Part shown: piece by piece, positions 36,230 through 44,848 of the stretch
How positions within the stretch are numbered: the stretch's first letter is position 1
Layout of the letters: every line of letters begins with the position of its first letter
NCBI GenBank assembly: GCA_017746715.1
Contig: JAGHZQ010000041.1
Span: 41,219 to 105,218 of the forward strand
Length of the DNA stretch: 64,000 nt
Source: Cyanobacteria bacterium SBLK
Lineage (GTDB): Bacteria; Cyanobacteriota; Cyanobacteriia; Cyanobacteriales; Spirulinaceae
Direction of reading: 5' to 3'
Notes under the pieces: generated by a model
Databases searched by the model: none
The model's input: only the letters and a program-made list of their open reading frames with translations
What the model was told of the DNA's origin: nothing
Translations under genes and position numbers: made by a program

Positions 36230-36982
36230 ATGGAAAGAAATGCGATCGCTTCCTCTAGGTATTGCTTGCAACAGAATGACTCGAACGTCCGGGCTAAGTT
36301 GGAAAGATTAACGAATAATGCCCAAATTATGGAAAGAACCACGCAAATTGTCGGAATCCTGAGTAAATTCCATCAGTCCGTTCTCAACATGGCTCTCATT
36401 AACATCTGCGATAGCGAGAGCCATGTTGGTCAAGAAATGCGCCGACAATATAATGCTTGGAAACAGCTTACAGACGAAACATCTCTCAATCCTTGGCACG
36501 ATATTCACCAATTTACAATTTTTCTGCCTCATCCCGACCAAACTTATGAAGAGATGACCTTAGCAGAAGGACTCACCAGAGGGTATAACATTGAAGTCGA
36601 ACCCGTTAAAGATCGAAGTAAACTGGTTTATGATATTTTTCCGGGGGGACATTTTGTTATTGTCCTCAAGCAAAGCGGTGTCGATGAAGACTTTAAAATC
36701 GCCGCAACCGGGGTTTTTGTGCGAGATCTCGCCATTCTCAGCTTAGACGCGATCGTCGATCCCGATAAAGAAGAATTTCAGGCGATCGCCATCAAACATC
36801 CGATTATCAGAGATTATCCCCCAGATTGGGAATCTAAATTAAGAGCCTTCCTCAAAGGAGAACTCCCCAAAGGAGACTTACCCCCCGTTGTGAAATACGT
36901 CGATCGCGCTCTCAATGACTCCTATAGAACCCCAACATGGAAAGATGTTTACGCAGACTCTAGCGGTTTGCTCGGTCTCTAG
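36230..36982 (+). CDS. Hypothetical protein, start uncertain
   Basis: The product is about 250 residues if it starts at MERNAIASS (36230); TTG 36176 and ATG 36329 are other options. The first ~50 residues are low in family character and may be read-through of decayed sequence. From QIVGILSKFHQSVLNMALINI on it looks like a genuine folded protein, with PWHDIHQFTIFLPHPDQTYEEM, FPGGHFVIVLKQSGVDEDFK and a C-terminal helical part ending YADSSGLLGL. I do not recognise a family. It lies in a strip with two gene remnants, so the 5' end may have been altered. Confidence 0.45.
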   Translation: MERNAIASSRYCLQQNDSNVRAKLERLTNNAQIMERTTQIVGILSKFHQSVLNMALINICDSESHVGQEMRRQYNAWKQLTDETSLNPWHDIHQFTIFLPHPDQTYEEMTLAEGLTRGYNIEVEPVKDRSKLVYDIFPGGHFVIVLKQSGVDEDFKIAATGVFVRDLAILSLDAIVDPDKEEFQAIAIKHPIIRDYPPDWESKLRAFLKGELPKGDLPPVVKYVDRALNDSYRTPTWKDVYADSSGLLGL

Positions 36983-37030
36983 ATATTGTTATGGGGTGGG
37001 TACAATAGTGTTTCTGCGTTTGAGAATTGC

Positions 37031-37351
37031 ATGGCAACAGCAACAGAAGACAAAGAAGCGATCGCACGATTGGGATGGGAAGGGTTGCGATCGCTTTGGC
37101 AAAATATCGAGGACGGTACTACCGATCCCTTCTGGGAGTCGGATAAAGCCTTTGAATATCTGGTTTTACAGGCATTTCAGCTTGATGGAGCAATAGTCAG
37201 ATATCCTTATAGCGTGCGGCTTTTTAAAGAAAATGTCGAACAAATTGATGGTGCCGTGCATTGCAATAGTCTTTCTTGTATAGTTGAGAGTAATACCAAT
37301 TCTCGAAATCCGAAGATAGAAAGAAAAGATTTAAAGACAGAAACGATATAG
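37031..37351 (+). pseudogene. Truncated restriction-endonuclease-like gene
   Basis: MATATEDKEAIARLGWEGL, then FWESDKAFEYLVLQAFQLDGA, VRYPYSVRL and EQIDGAVHCNSLSCIVES match the N-terminal half of a cyanobacterial restriction-endonuclease-like (Mrr-type) protein, in which the last segment normally reads into E-x-K and carries the catalytic residues. Here the sequence diverges directly after IVES and stops at 37351. The remaining nuclease half is missing, so the product should be inactive. Confidence 0.6.
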
Positions 37352-37455
37352 TTAGTGCCTTAAAAGACGAAGATATCGAGATTTTGCGAGGAGCAAAAGC
37401 GATGCGAGAAACCATTGAATTTTTAGAAGAAGCACGCCAACTCGCCCCCGTTTAA
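37292..37455 (+). pseudogene. C-terminal fragment of an unidentified small protein
   Basis: In the frame beginning after the stop at 37291, SKSEDRKKRFKDRNDIV and then ALKDEDIEILRGAKAM, RETIEFLEEARQLAPV reads as a well-formed helical tail up to TAA 37453-37455, but there is no start or N-terminal domain. It overlaps the end of the restriction-like remnant in another frame. It was probably joined to it by deletion. The family is not identified. Confidence 0.4.
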
Positions 37456-37505
37456 TGGTATAATAACCGCCACGCCATTGAACCGATCGCATCGGTTAGT
37501 TAATT

Positions 37506-38756
37506 ATGTCAGAATACGAATTAGTTTTGCGTCGCGCGAGAGTGTTGGGAAATCTAGAGCAAGAAGTCGATATCGGCATTGACGAGGGATATATCCGCGC
37601 GATCGCACCCGAAATAGAGCGATCGGGGAAACAAGAAATCGATATCGAGGGAAAATTCGTCTCGCCACCTCTTGTCGAATCTCACATTCATCTCGACTCG
37701 GCTTTAACGGCTGGCGAACCCCGTTGGAATGAAAGCGGTACCTTATTTGAAGGCATTCAAATCTGGGGAGAGCGAAAACAATCTTTAACCTTAGAAGATA
37801 TCAAGCAAAGGGCCATTAAAACCCTAAAATTACAAGCCTCTCAAGGCACGCTCTTTGTCAGAACCCATGCCGATGTCAGCGAAAAGAATTTAATCGCCCT
37901 CAAAGGACTCCTAGAAGTGCGAGAAGCGGTGAAAGATTGGATAACTTTGCAAGTCGTTGCTTTTCCTCAAGATGGGATTTACAGCCATCCCGACAACGAC
38001 AGTTTAATCGAAGAAGCCCTGAAACTGGGAGCGGATGTCATCGGCGGCATTCCCCACTATGAATTGACTCGCGAAGATGGAGTAAAATCCGTTCATCGCA
38101 TCTTTGAACTGGCAGAAAAATACACCCGCCTCATTGACATTCATTGCGACGAAATCGACGACGAACAGGCACGTTTTTTAGAAGTTATTGCTGCTTGTGC
38201 CATTCGCACGGGAATGAAAGAAAAAGTGACTGCCAGTCATACCAGTGCCTTTGGTTCTTATAATAATGCTTATGCCTATAAGCTGATGGGATTCCTGCAA
38301 CGCACTCAAATTAATTTTATTGCCAATCCATTGATTAATATTACCTTACAGGGGAGAACGGATACCTATCCCAAACGGCGGGGCGTAACGCGAGTGAAAG
38401 AGCTTTGGCAACAAGGATTCAATGTGAGTTTGGGCCATGATTGCGTTTGCGATCTGTGGTACGGTTTGGGAACCGGCAATATGCTCGATGTTGCCTACAT
38501 GGCAATTCACATCTGTCAAATGATGGGCAGGAAAGAGATTGATGCTTGTTATGACATGATTACTCAATATGGGGCCAAAACTTTAAATATCGAACCGGAA
38601 TACGGAATTATTGAAGGAAAGCCCGCTAATTTGATTGTTTTAGATGCGATCGATCCCTACGATACCTTGCGCCGTCGCGCCACAGTGCACCGCATTATCA
38701 GTCGCGGACGCATCTTAGCCAGTAACTCCATTTCCGAACTCCAATGGCTCGGCTGA
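37506..38756 (+). CDS. codA: Cytosine deaminase-like amidohydrolase
   Basis: The product is 416 residues, close to E. coli CodA in length and sequence pattern. The metal ligands and catalytic residues of the amidohydrolase fold are present: HIHLD, IDIHCDEIDDEQ with the catalytic Glu, VTASHTSAFGSYNNAY, and GHDCVCDLWYGLGTGNML with the last metal Asp. NPLINITLQGRTDTYPKRRG is nearly the CodA signature. CodA deaminates cytosine to uracil and also isoguanine-type compounds; the exact substrate of this copy is not certain. No codB permease is adjacent. The gene is intact despite the decayed sequence just upstream. Confidence 0.9.
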   Translation: MSEYELVLRRARVLGNLEQEVDIGIDEGYIRAIAPEIERSGKQEIDIEGKFVSPPLVESHIHLDSALTAGEPRWNESGTLFEGIQIWGERKQSLTLEDIKQRAIKTLKLQASQGTLFVRTHADVSEKNLIALKGLLEVREAVKDWITLQVVAFPQDGIYSHPDNDSLIEEALKLGADVIGGIPHYELTREDGVKSVHRIFELAEKYTRLIDIHCDEIDDEQARFLEVIAACAIRTGMKEKVTASHTSAFGSYNNAYAYKLMGFLQRTQINFIANPLINITLQGRTDTYPKRRGVTRVKELWQQGFNVSLGHDCVCDLWYGLGTGNMLDVAYMAIHICQMMGRKEIDACYDMITQYGAKTLNIEPEYGIIEGKPANLIVLDAIDPYDTLRRRATVHRIISRGRILASNSISELQWLG

Positions 38757-38921
38757 AAATCAACGATCCCCTCACCAGCGATGCTCTGAGCGCTCGTCCG
38801 CCGAAGTCTTGCCGAAGAATTAGCACCTTACCAGACCCCCAAAAAACTCGACTTTCGTAGAATTGTCATCTCGGGGACACCTTCGCTAAACTGACGGATA
38901 AAATAAAAAGACCTTGGCACA

Positions 38922-39341
38922 ATGGCAAAAACAGAGCAAGAAAAACATAACGAGTATGTCGGGAAGAGTCTTTCTTTTCCCTTGCGGCGAAATATCCAAG
39001 GGGGTTTGCAACTCAGCGCCGGAGATCGCAATGTCGAGGAATCCATCCGTATTATCCTCGGTACCAAATTTGGAGAGCGCCTGTATCGCCCGACATTTGG
39101 TTCTCGCCTGTCAGAATTAGTCTTTGAGCCGCTCAATACCCAAACCCTGCTCCGCACTCGCATCTATGTTGAAGAAGCTCTGACCGTTTGGGAGGCACGC
39201 ATTGAAGTTGACGATGTTTATACCGAACCCGATCCGATTGTCGGTCGTATTGATATTATCATTCACTATCACACGAAAGAAGGTTATAGCAAAGGCAGTA
39301 TGGTTTACCCGTTTTATTTGCAAGGCGACAAAAACGGGTAA
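38922..39341 (+). CDS. gp25-like baseplate wedge protein of contractile injection system
   Basis: The product is 139 residues with the gpW/gp25 (lysozyme-like fold) domain: GKSLSFPLRRNIQGGLQLSAG, VEESIRIILGTKFGERLYRPTFGSRL and LVFEPLNTQTLLRTRIYVEEAL. In phages and eCIS particles this protein forms part of the baseplate next to the hub. Followed 155 bases later by the baseplate J-like gene on the same strand. The ~30-residue N-terminal tail before the domain is charged and probably flexible. It is the first gene of the seven-gene eCIS-like block. Confidence 0.9.
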   Translation: MAKTEQEKHNEYVGKSLSFPLRRNIQGGLQLSAGDRNVEESIRIILGTKFGERLYRPTFGSRLSELVFEPLNTQTLLRTRIYVEEALTVWEARIEVDDVYTEPDPIVGRIDIIIHYHTKEGYSKGSMVYPFYLQGDKNG

Positions 39342-39496
39342 AAACGCAACTTATTTCTCTTAGGGCGAATAAAAGAAACACAATGAAGAGAAAAAAATGT
39401 CAGCACATCCGGGCGATCGCCAACTCGTTAAAAATTAGCTTCTTAACCATGACTTGTCAATCCTTGGCAAAGCGCAATAATAAATGGATTTAAACA

Positions 39497-41710
39497 ATGG
39501 ACTTAAACTTCCTCCCAAAACTCCCCAAAGCCAACCTCGACGATCGCACCTATGACGACCTGATTCAAGAATGCTTGCTGAGAATTCCCCGTTACTGCCC
39601 CGAATGGACGAACTTTAACCCCAGCGACCCGGGCATGACCCTCGTGGAACTCTTCGCTTGGCTGACGGATCAAATGCTCTATCGGTTCAATCAAGTCCCG
39701 AGGCGCAATTACATTACCTTCCTCGAGCTATTGGGAGTTCGCCTCAATCCCCCCAAACCGGCTCAAGTGGATGTTACCATGTATCTCAGCGCCTCTTTGC
39801 CAGAACCTTACACCATTGCTGCGGGAGTAGAAGTCGCCACCGAACGAACCGACGAAGAAGAAGCCGTCGTTTTTAGCACCAATCGCCCCCTAACCATTGG
39901 CATTCCCAGTATTCGGCACTTCCTCAGTGCTCAAGCGATCGAAAATCGCCCCCGCATTCTCAGAGATCGCTTTAGCGGCACTTGGTCCCTGCGCCCCGAT
40001 GGGGAATGGGAAGGTTTAGAGCTTTCTTTCTTTGACGAACGCCCCCAACCCGGGAATTGCTTTTACCTCGTCTTTGATTCCGATGCCCCCATTGCCGGCA
40101 ATGTCATCGCCATTACCTTCAAAGGCGAAGGAGCAACCTCCACGGGGATCGATCCCGAACGCCCGCCCCGCCGTTGGGAGGCTTGGAACGGCAAAACTTG
40201 GGAATCCGTTTTGCAACAAGAAAGCGACGATCGCACCCAAGGATTTAGCTTTAGCGAAATGACCCGCAATGGCGGCAATCCCTTGGGGGGAGCTGATGTC
40301 ATCCTCCACTGTCCCCCCCGATGGATCGTGGAAACCTTCAGTACCTATCGGGGTCGCTGGTTGCGCTGCGTTTGCGCGGAATTCCAAGACGATCGCCCGG
40401 ACTATTTGCGATCGCCCCGCATTGTCGGATTGAGCGTGCGTTCCATTGGCGGCACCGTCGATGTCACCCAATCCACCCGCATTAATAACGAAATTCTCGG
40501 AGAAAGCAACGGCAATCCAGGACAGGTCTTTCAACTGCAAAGCACCCCCATTCTCCCCCGGGAAGACGGAGAATACCTTTTCGTGACTCCCATTGATGGA
40601 GTACCGCAACAGTGGCGCGAAGTCTCCGACTTCTCCGAATCCATTGCCACCGATTTGCACTATACCCTCGATTCCCTCACCGGCGAAATTCAATTCGGCC
40701 CCCTCATTCGCGAACCCAACCAATTGCGCGGTCGCACCAAAGCCGTGACAGAATCTTGGCGGGAATCTCGCGGTCGTCCCCAAGGCGAAGACGGGGAAGA
40801 CGAAGGCGAAGAAGTTAAAGAAACCCAGTACGGCGCAATCCCCCCCCGAGGGGCATCGATTATGATGGCCTCGTACCACACGGGCGGAGGCTTGCGGGGC
40901 AACGTCCAAACCGGTACTATTCGCATCCTCAAATCTGCCGTTCCCTACATCGCCCGCGTCACCAACTACGAACACGCCCTGCACGGTGCCGATGCCGAGT
41001 CCCTCGAATCCGCCGTTATGCGGGTGCCGAAAATGCTGCGAACCCGAGATCGCGCCGTCACGGCAGAAGATTTTGAAACCTTAGCCATTAAAGCCGGGCG
41101 AGGGAGTCTCGCCCGGGCGCGCTGTTTGCCCAGTACCGAAAAAGAATCTGCCGGCACCATAGAATTGCTTCTCGTTCCCCAAATCGATCCGCGAACCCTC
41201 GATAAAGCGATCGAACGGGTACAAGGGATTTCCCCCGTTAATTTATCCGTGCCCGAGCCTCTCGTCAGGCAAGTGATGGACGATCTCAACGAGCGGCGAC
41301 TGTTAGGCGTGGAAATTCAATGCCGCGAACCGCAATACGTAGGGGTTTCAGTACAAACCGAAATTGCCCTCGAACCCGAGTACGGGAGTTCCGTCGCCCA
41401 ACAAGATATTTTGCACAAATTGCAAGTTGCCCTCTATCGCTTTCTCAACCCCTTCATCGGCGGTCCCGACGGCAAAGGCTGGCCTTTTGGTCGTCCGGTT
41501 TATTCTTCCGATATCGTCACCCTCTTTCAATCCATTCGCGGGGTACGATATTTGGGCACGATTCAACTCTTTGAATTTCGCTACCAAGACCAAAGCTGGC
41601 AGCGAAATTTATCCCGAGAGCCGGTCATCTCCCCAGGAGATTTTGGCTTGATCTGTTCTTGGAACGACCCCCAACTCCGCTCCAACCACGTCATTAACCT
41701 CATGCAATAA
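39497..41710 (+). CDS. Baseplate assembly protein J-like (eCIS Cis11/Afp11 type)
   Basis: The product is 737 residues. The N-terminus (YDDLIQECLLRIPRYCPEWTN, PSDPGMTLVELFAWLTDQML, LELLGVRLNPPKPA) is typical of the TIGR02243 'putative baseplate assembly protein' family found in eCIS and some phage-like clusters. The C-terminal part contains the J-like segment AVTAEDFETLAIKAGRGSLA and LNPFIGGPDGKGWPFGRPVY. It builds the baseplate wedge that triggers sheath contraction. A Glu-rich insert (QGEDGEDEGEEVKETQ) near residue ~430 is notable. The downstream gene follows after ~80 bases containing heptamer repeats. Confidence 0.93.
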   Translation: MDLNFLPKLPKANLDDRTYDDLIQECLLRIPRYCPEWTNFNPSDPGMTLVELFAWLTDQMLYRFNQVPRRNYITFLELLGVRLNPPKPAQVDVTMYLSASLPEPYTIAAGVEVATERTDEEEAVVFSTNRPLTIGIPSIRHFLSAQAIENRPRILRDRFSGTWSLRPDGEWEGLELSFFDERPQPGNCFYLVFDSDAPIAGNVIAITFKGEGATSTGIDPERPPRRWEAWNGKTWESVLQQESDDRTQGFSFSEMTRNGGNPLGGADVILHCPPRWIVETFSTYRGRWLRCVCAEFQDDRPDYLRSPRIVGLSVRSIGGTVDVTQSTRINNEILGESNGNPGQVFQLQSTPILPREDGEYLFVTPIDGVPQQWREVSDFSESIATDLHYTLDSLTGEIQFGPLIREPNQLRGRTKAVTESWRESRGRPQGEDGEDEGEEVKETQYGAIPPRGASIMMASYHTGGGLRGNVQTGTIRILKSAVPYIARVTNYEHALHGADAESLESAVMRVPKMLRTRDRAVTAEDFETLAIKAGRGSLARARCLPSTEKESAGTIELLLVPQIDPRTLDKAIERVQGISPVNLSVPEPLVRQVMDDLNERRLLGVEIQCREPQYVGVSVQTEIALEPEYGSSVAQQDILHKLQVALYRFLNPFIGGPDGKGWPFGRPVYSSDIVTLFQSIRGVRYLGTIQLFEFRYQDQSWQRNLSREPVISPGDFGLICSWNDPQLRSNHVINLMQ

Positions 41711-41711
41711 G

Positions 41712-41739
41712 AATTGATAATTGATAATTGATAATTGAT
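41712..41739. repeat. Heptanucleotide tandem repeat (AATTGAT)
   Basis: AATTGAT is repeated four times directly after the baseplate J-like stop codon, and a further partial AATTGATAATTGA lies at 41779. Between them is a CCCACCCCCAACCCCTCCC segment related to the one at 50956-50985. These sequences separate two eCIS genes that would otherwise be nearly adjacent and leave the second without a visible ribosome site. Confidence 0.8.
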
Positions 41740-41791
41740 ACAACCCACCCCCAACCCCTCCCAAGAGGGGAAAAACTAATTGATAATTGAA

Positions 41792-42859
41792 ATGACTCAA
41801 GCCAGCGAAATTCAACCCCTGCGATTGCAAGTCAATTCCTTGCAAATTCCCGAAAACACCGCTCAGCCCATCGATGTGAATTGGACTGACTCGGTGAAAG
41901 TCGGCTTGTTCGGGGCGGCAATGGGGGCCGAAAAAGAAGACATTTGCGAGTTGGTCATTTACCCCGGGGAACCCTGCGAATTGCTGGTGAAATTAGAAAA
42001 TCTCGGGGCTTATCCTTTAGTTTTGGATTTCGAGATCGAGGGAGATTTTCCTCGGAATTGGTATCGCGTGGGAGGAGAAGGTAACGACTTGCCCGTTGGT
42101 GGCAAAATGGAAATCGTTCTTTATTTCCAAATTGATGGAAACTTTTTAGAAGATATTACCCCCGGGAATCGAGGCAAACCTCTAACCTTAGACTATCGCG
42201 GTCAAATTCAAGTGACTTACTATATCGGCTCGAGGGCGGGGAAACGCTATCAACAATTTGCGTCTTTTCAACTCTTTATCCGGCCTCGCAGCCTCTACAT
42301 GAATTTCTTGCCCTCTATTTACCGGGAAATCGATCTAGTCTCTCGCTTGCTGAAAATTTTTGAAGAAGCCTTTGAACCTGACTTTAACATCGCTTCAACC
42401 CTTTGGGCTTACTTCAATCCCCGCACGGCTTCCGAAGACATGCTCCCCTTTATTTCTTATTGGGTGGGCTGGGAATTAACGCCCATTGTGAGCTTAAAAA
42501 AACAGCGCGCGATTATCGCTAACGCCATTGAAATTTATCGGTGGCGAGGAACGCGACGGGGATTGCGCTTTTATTTGCACCTATTTACCGATTTACCCCT
42601 CGACGAACATCTTCCAGAAGAAGAAAAACATATTAGCATTCAAGAATTGGGAGGGCGGGGTTTTATCGTTGGCGAAGCAGAAATGGGACAAGATACCATC
42701 ATGGGAGGCGGTCAACCTTTTCACTTCATCGTTCGCCTGCGTCACCAAGGCGAACTTCCCATTGAGGAAGCCATCATTCGCAAACTAATCGACCAAGAAA
42801 AACCCGCGTTTTGTACCTATGAATTATATTTAGAAGAACAAATAAATTCCAACGAATAA
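41792..42859 (+). CDS. Tail protein of eCIS type (TIGR02242-like)
   Basis: The product is 355 residues from MTQASEIQPL. The N-terminal ~165 residues are an Ig-like beta domain (VYPGEPCELLVKLENLGAYPLVLDFEI in pattern) also seen, in related form, in the two large downstream proteins. Residues ~170-290 (YMNFLPSIYREIDLVSRLLKIFEEAFEPDF, LPFISYWVGWEL, RTRRGLRFYLHLFTD in pattern) match phage tail protein I / TIGR02242, the Cis12/Afp12 baseplate component. It probably connects the baseplate to outer fibres or the anchoring proteins. No good ribosome site is visible because repeats lie upstream. Confidence 0.88.
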   Translation: MTQASEIQPLRLQVNSLQIPENTAQPIDVNWTDSVKVGLFGAAMGAEKEDICELVIYPGEPCELLVKLENLGAYPLVLDFEIEGDFPRNWYRVGGEGNDLPVGGKMEIVLYFQIDGNFLEDITPGNRGKPLTLDYRGQIQVTYYIGSRAGKRYQQFASFQLFIRPRSLYMNFLPSIYREIDLVSRLLKIFEEAFEPDFNIASTLWAYFNPRTASEDMLPFISYWVGWELTPIVSLKKQRAIIANAIEIYRWRGTRRGLRFYLHLFTDLPLDEHLPEEEKHISIQELGGRGFIVGEAEMGQDTIMGGGQPFHFIVRLRHQGELPIEEAIIRKLIDQEKPAFCTYELYLEEQINSNE

Positions 42860-43049
42860 AAATCTTGCGAAAGAATGCGTTAATATTGCCTCGATCTTTA
42901 CATCCCTTCATGGAATCGCGATCGCGGAAAAGACAGGGTAGAATCAAAAAAAATAGACGATTCTCTTCGGGAATGAGTTCAAGAGGACTAGACTCCAAGA
43001 TAACGTAATGAAAGGGTTAAGTCCGACTTAATTTTCCCGAAGGAGAGGA

Positions 43050-43072
43050 GAGAAAAATTCTTGATTTTTCTC
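43050..43072 (+). other. AT-rich hairpin in eCIS intergenic region
   Basis: GAGAAAAAT-TCTTG-ATTTTTCTC is a perfect 9-bp stem. It lies in the 370-base gap between the tail protein and DUF4159-like genes and may end the upstream transcript, though no separate T-tract follows. Confidence 0.4.
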
Positions 43073-43106
43073 GGTCATGCGCGACTCCCAATTTTAGATA
43101 AAGAAA

Positions 43107-43165
43107 ACGTGCGGGAGGGCATCTTACCCGATGATTTCAATGGTAAGATTTTCTTGCTCCCACGT
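43107..43165 (+). promoter_or_regulatory. Long two-part stem-loop upstream of DUF4159-like gene
   Basis: Outer stem: ACGT (43107-43110) with ACGT (43162-43165), then GGGAG (43113-43117) with CTCCC (43157-43161), with a 2-base bulge. Inner stem: ATCTTACC (43121-43128) with GGTAAGAT (43142-43149), 8 bp, loop 13 bases. It ends 64 bases before the start codon at 43230. It could be a 5' leader structure or an attenuator between the two halves of the eCIS block. Confidence 0.45.
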
Positions 43166-43229
43166 CCTTCAGTTCCGTTGTTGGTTCTTTATTGTTTGAC
43201 ATTCTCTCGACCGTTTACTTGAATTACCG

Positions 43230-44708
43230 ATGACACAGTATTGGTCTCCTCCATCTTGCCACCCGTTAAAACGGTTGCAAGTGTCCGATGGTTTGTTAAT
43301 GAATGCCAAGCGATGGCGTTTGGCCCATCAATATCACCGCTTGCGTCAGAATTTACACTATCAATCCCTCAATCAACCTGGAATTGTCGAAGGTTTGGGA
43401 GTCAGCCCCATTGAAGCCCCCGAAGACGTGCGGGCGCAGTACCGCGATCGCCGTTGGTTGCAAATTCAACCCGGGATTGCCATCGACGTTTTTGGCAATC
43501 CCATTATCGTTCCCCACCCCATCGAGTTTCGCCTGGCCTCAGAAAATCGCTCTCCCAAAGCGCTAACGGTTTATTTGATCGTTCGTTACGTCGATCCGGA
43601 AAATCTCAACCGCAAGCAATCGGGAGACTTAGTCGAAGAAACCTTCCGCATTGACGAGAAAACCGAGCCGCCAGCCGAAGCAGACGTAGAACTGTGTCGC
43701 TTGATTTTACCCGGCAATAGCGGCGGGAACGGGGTCATTTTGCCCGTAGAATTAACCCGGGCGGCGGATGTCTTTCAACCCCAATACAGCCAACCCAATT
43801 TTTTATATCGCCAAACCGCTCGTTCTCGTCCCCAAACCCACATTGAAATTGCCGGAATAGAACATGCCAATACCGCCCCGGAAGGGGAAGAAAAACTCGC
43901 CCAATTGAACGCTCTCGTAGAAACCGCCGAAGCCCTCGGTCCCCTCATCTGCGGTGCGAATTCTCTCACTTGGGTGAATCCTATTAAGGCGAGGGGAACA
44001 AAAGAAGTCGAAACCGAAGAGAACCGACAGGACTTGGAACGGTATCACCTGCTTTATTTCCCTTTGCGAAGCGACCCCAGCCTCAGCGAGGCTGAAGAAT
44101 ACGCCTTGCGGGATTACTTGCGCTCCGGGGGGACGATTTTTGCCGATATCGTGGGAAAACCCACGGATCTGATGGAAATCTTAAAAATTCAGCAAGAACT
44201 GTATGGCGCGATCGCGGAAACCGAGCGAGATTTAGACTTGGCAGCCTCCCGAGAGGATCTGATCGCCGAACTCAATTCCCTGCACCAAGAACTCTCGATG
44301 AAGGTTTCGCGAGTTTTTCCTACCTTAGAATTACTGGCAAAATATTCTCAAGGTCACTTAGAATCGTTGATCGGTTTGAATCATCCCCTGCAAACCCAAC
44401 CCTTTTCTTTCTCCGCCCTGCCAATTATCAACAATCGCTTGACTTACTTAGCCGTCGGAGGGGGAGTCATTCTTTCCCTTGGCAATCTTTCTGCGGCATG
44501 GAAACCCTCAGTCAACCTCGTTTTATCTCGAGAGATCCTGCGTTCGGCCCAAGAACTGGGTCTGAACATTCTTTATTTTGCATGGCGCAGAAAACAATTA
44601 ATGCAATGGCAAACCTCCCCCTTAGCTGCCGAAACGGGAGTAGAAAATTTGGAAGTTGCCGCTAAAGCCTTCTCTCATCCTTTCGATCTCACCAAAAAAA
44701 CTCATTAA
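43230..44708 (+). CDS. eCIS-associated protein with DUF4159-like domain
   Basis: The product is 492 residues. The N-terminal ~200 (HPLKRLQVSDGLLMNAKRWR, PGIVEGLGVSPIEAP, WLQIQPGIAIDVFGNPIIVP) resemble the structural proteins in cyanobacterial and actinobacterial eCIS clusters that carry fibre-like parts. Residues ~255-330 (YHLLYFPLRSDPSLSEAEEYALRDYLRSGGTIFAD in pattern) match DUF4159, a flavodoxin/ThuA-like fold. A helical C-terminal part follows (LNSLHQELSMKVSRVFPTLE). No signal peptide or membrane helix is evident. The function is unknown; position suggests a particle or anchoring component. Confidence 0.65.
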   Translation: MTQYWSPPSCHPLKRLQVSDGLLMNAKRWRLAHQYHRLRQNLHYQSLNQPGIVEGLGVSPIEAPEDVRAQYRDRRWLQIQPGIAIDVFGNPIIVPHPIEFRLASENRSPKALTVYLIVRYVDPENLNRKQSGDLVEETFRIDEKTEPPAEADVELCRLILPGNSGGNGVILPVELTRAADVFQPQYSQPNFLYRQTARSRPQTHIEIAGIEHANTAPEGEEKLAQLNALVETAEALGPLICGANSLTWVNPIKARGTKEVETEENRQDLERYHLLYFPLRSDPSLSEAEEYALRDYLRSGGTIFADIVGKPTDLMEILKIQQELYGAIAETERDLDLAASREDLIAELNSLHQELSMKVSRVFPTLELLAKYSQGHLESLIGLNHPLQTQPFSFSALPIINNRLTYLAVGGGVILSLGNLSAAWKPSVNLVLSREILRSAQELGLNILYFAWRRKQLMQWQTSPLAAETGVENLEVAAKAFSHPFDLTKKTH

Positions 44709-44848
44709 AAACCGAGATGAAGCATAAAAATAGGAAACATCGATCCGGGCGAGAGAATCGAACCCAAACCCCAATCACCAGATTTGCGATCGTCCGAGCT
44801 TTTCCTTTAGAGCTTTTCTTTTAACTTAGCGCGGGAGACCGTTTAATC

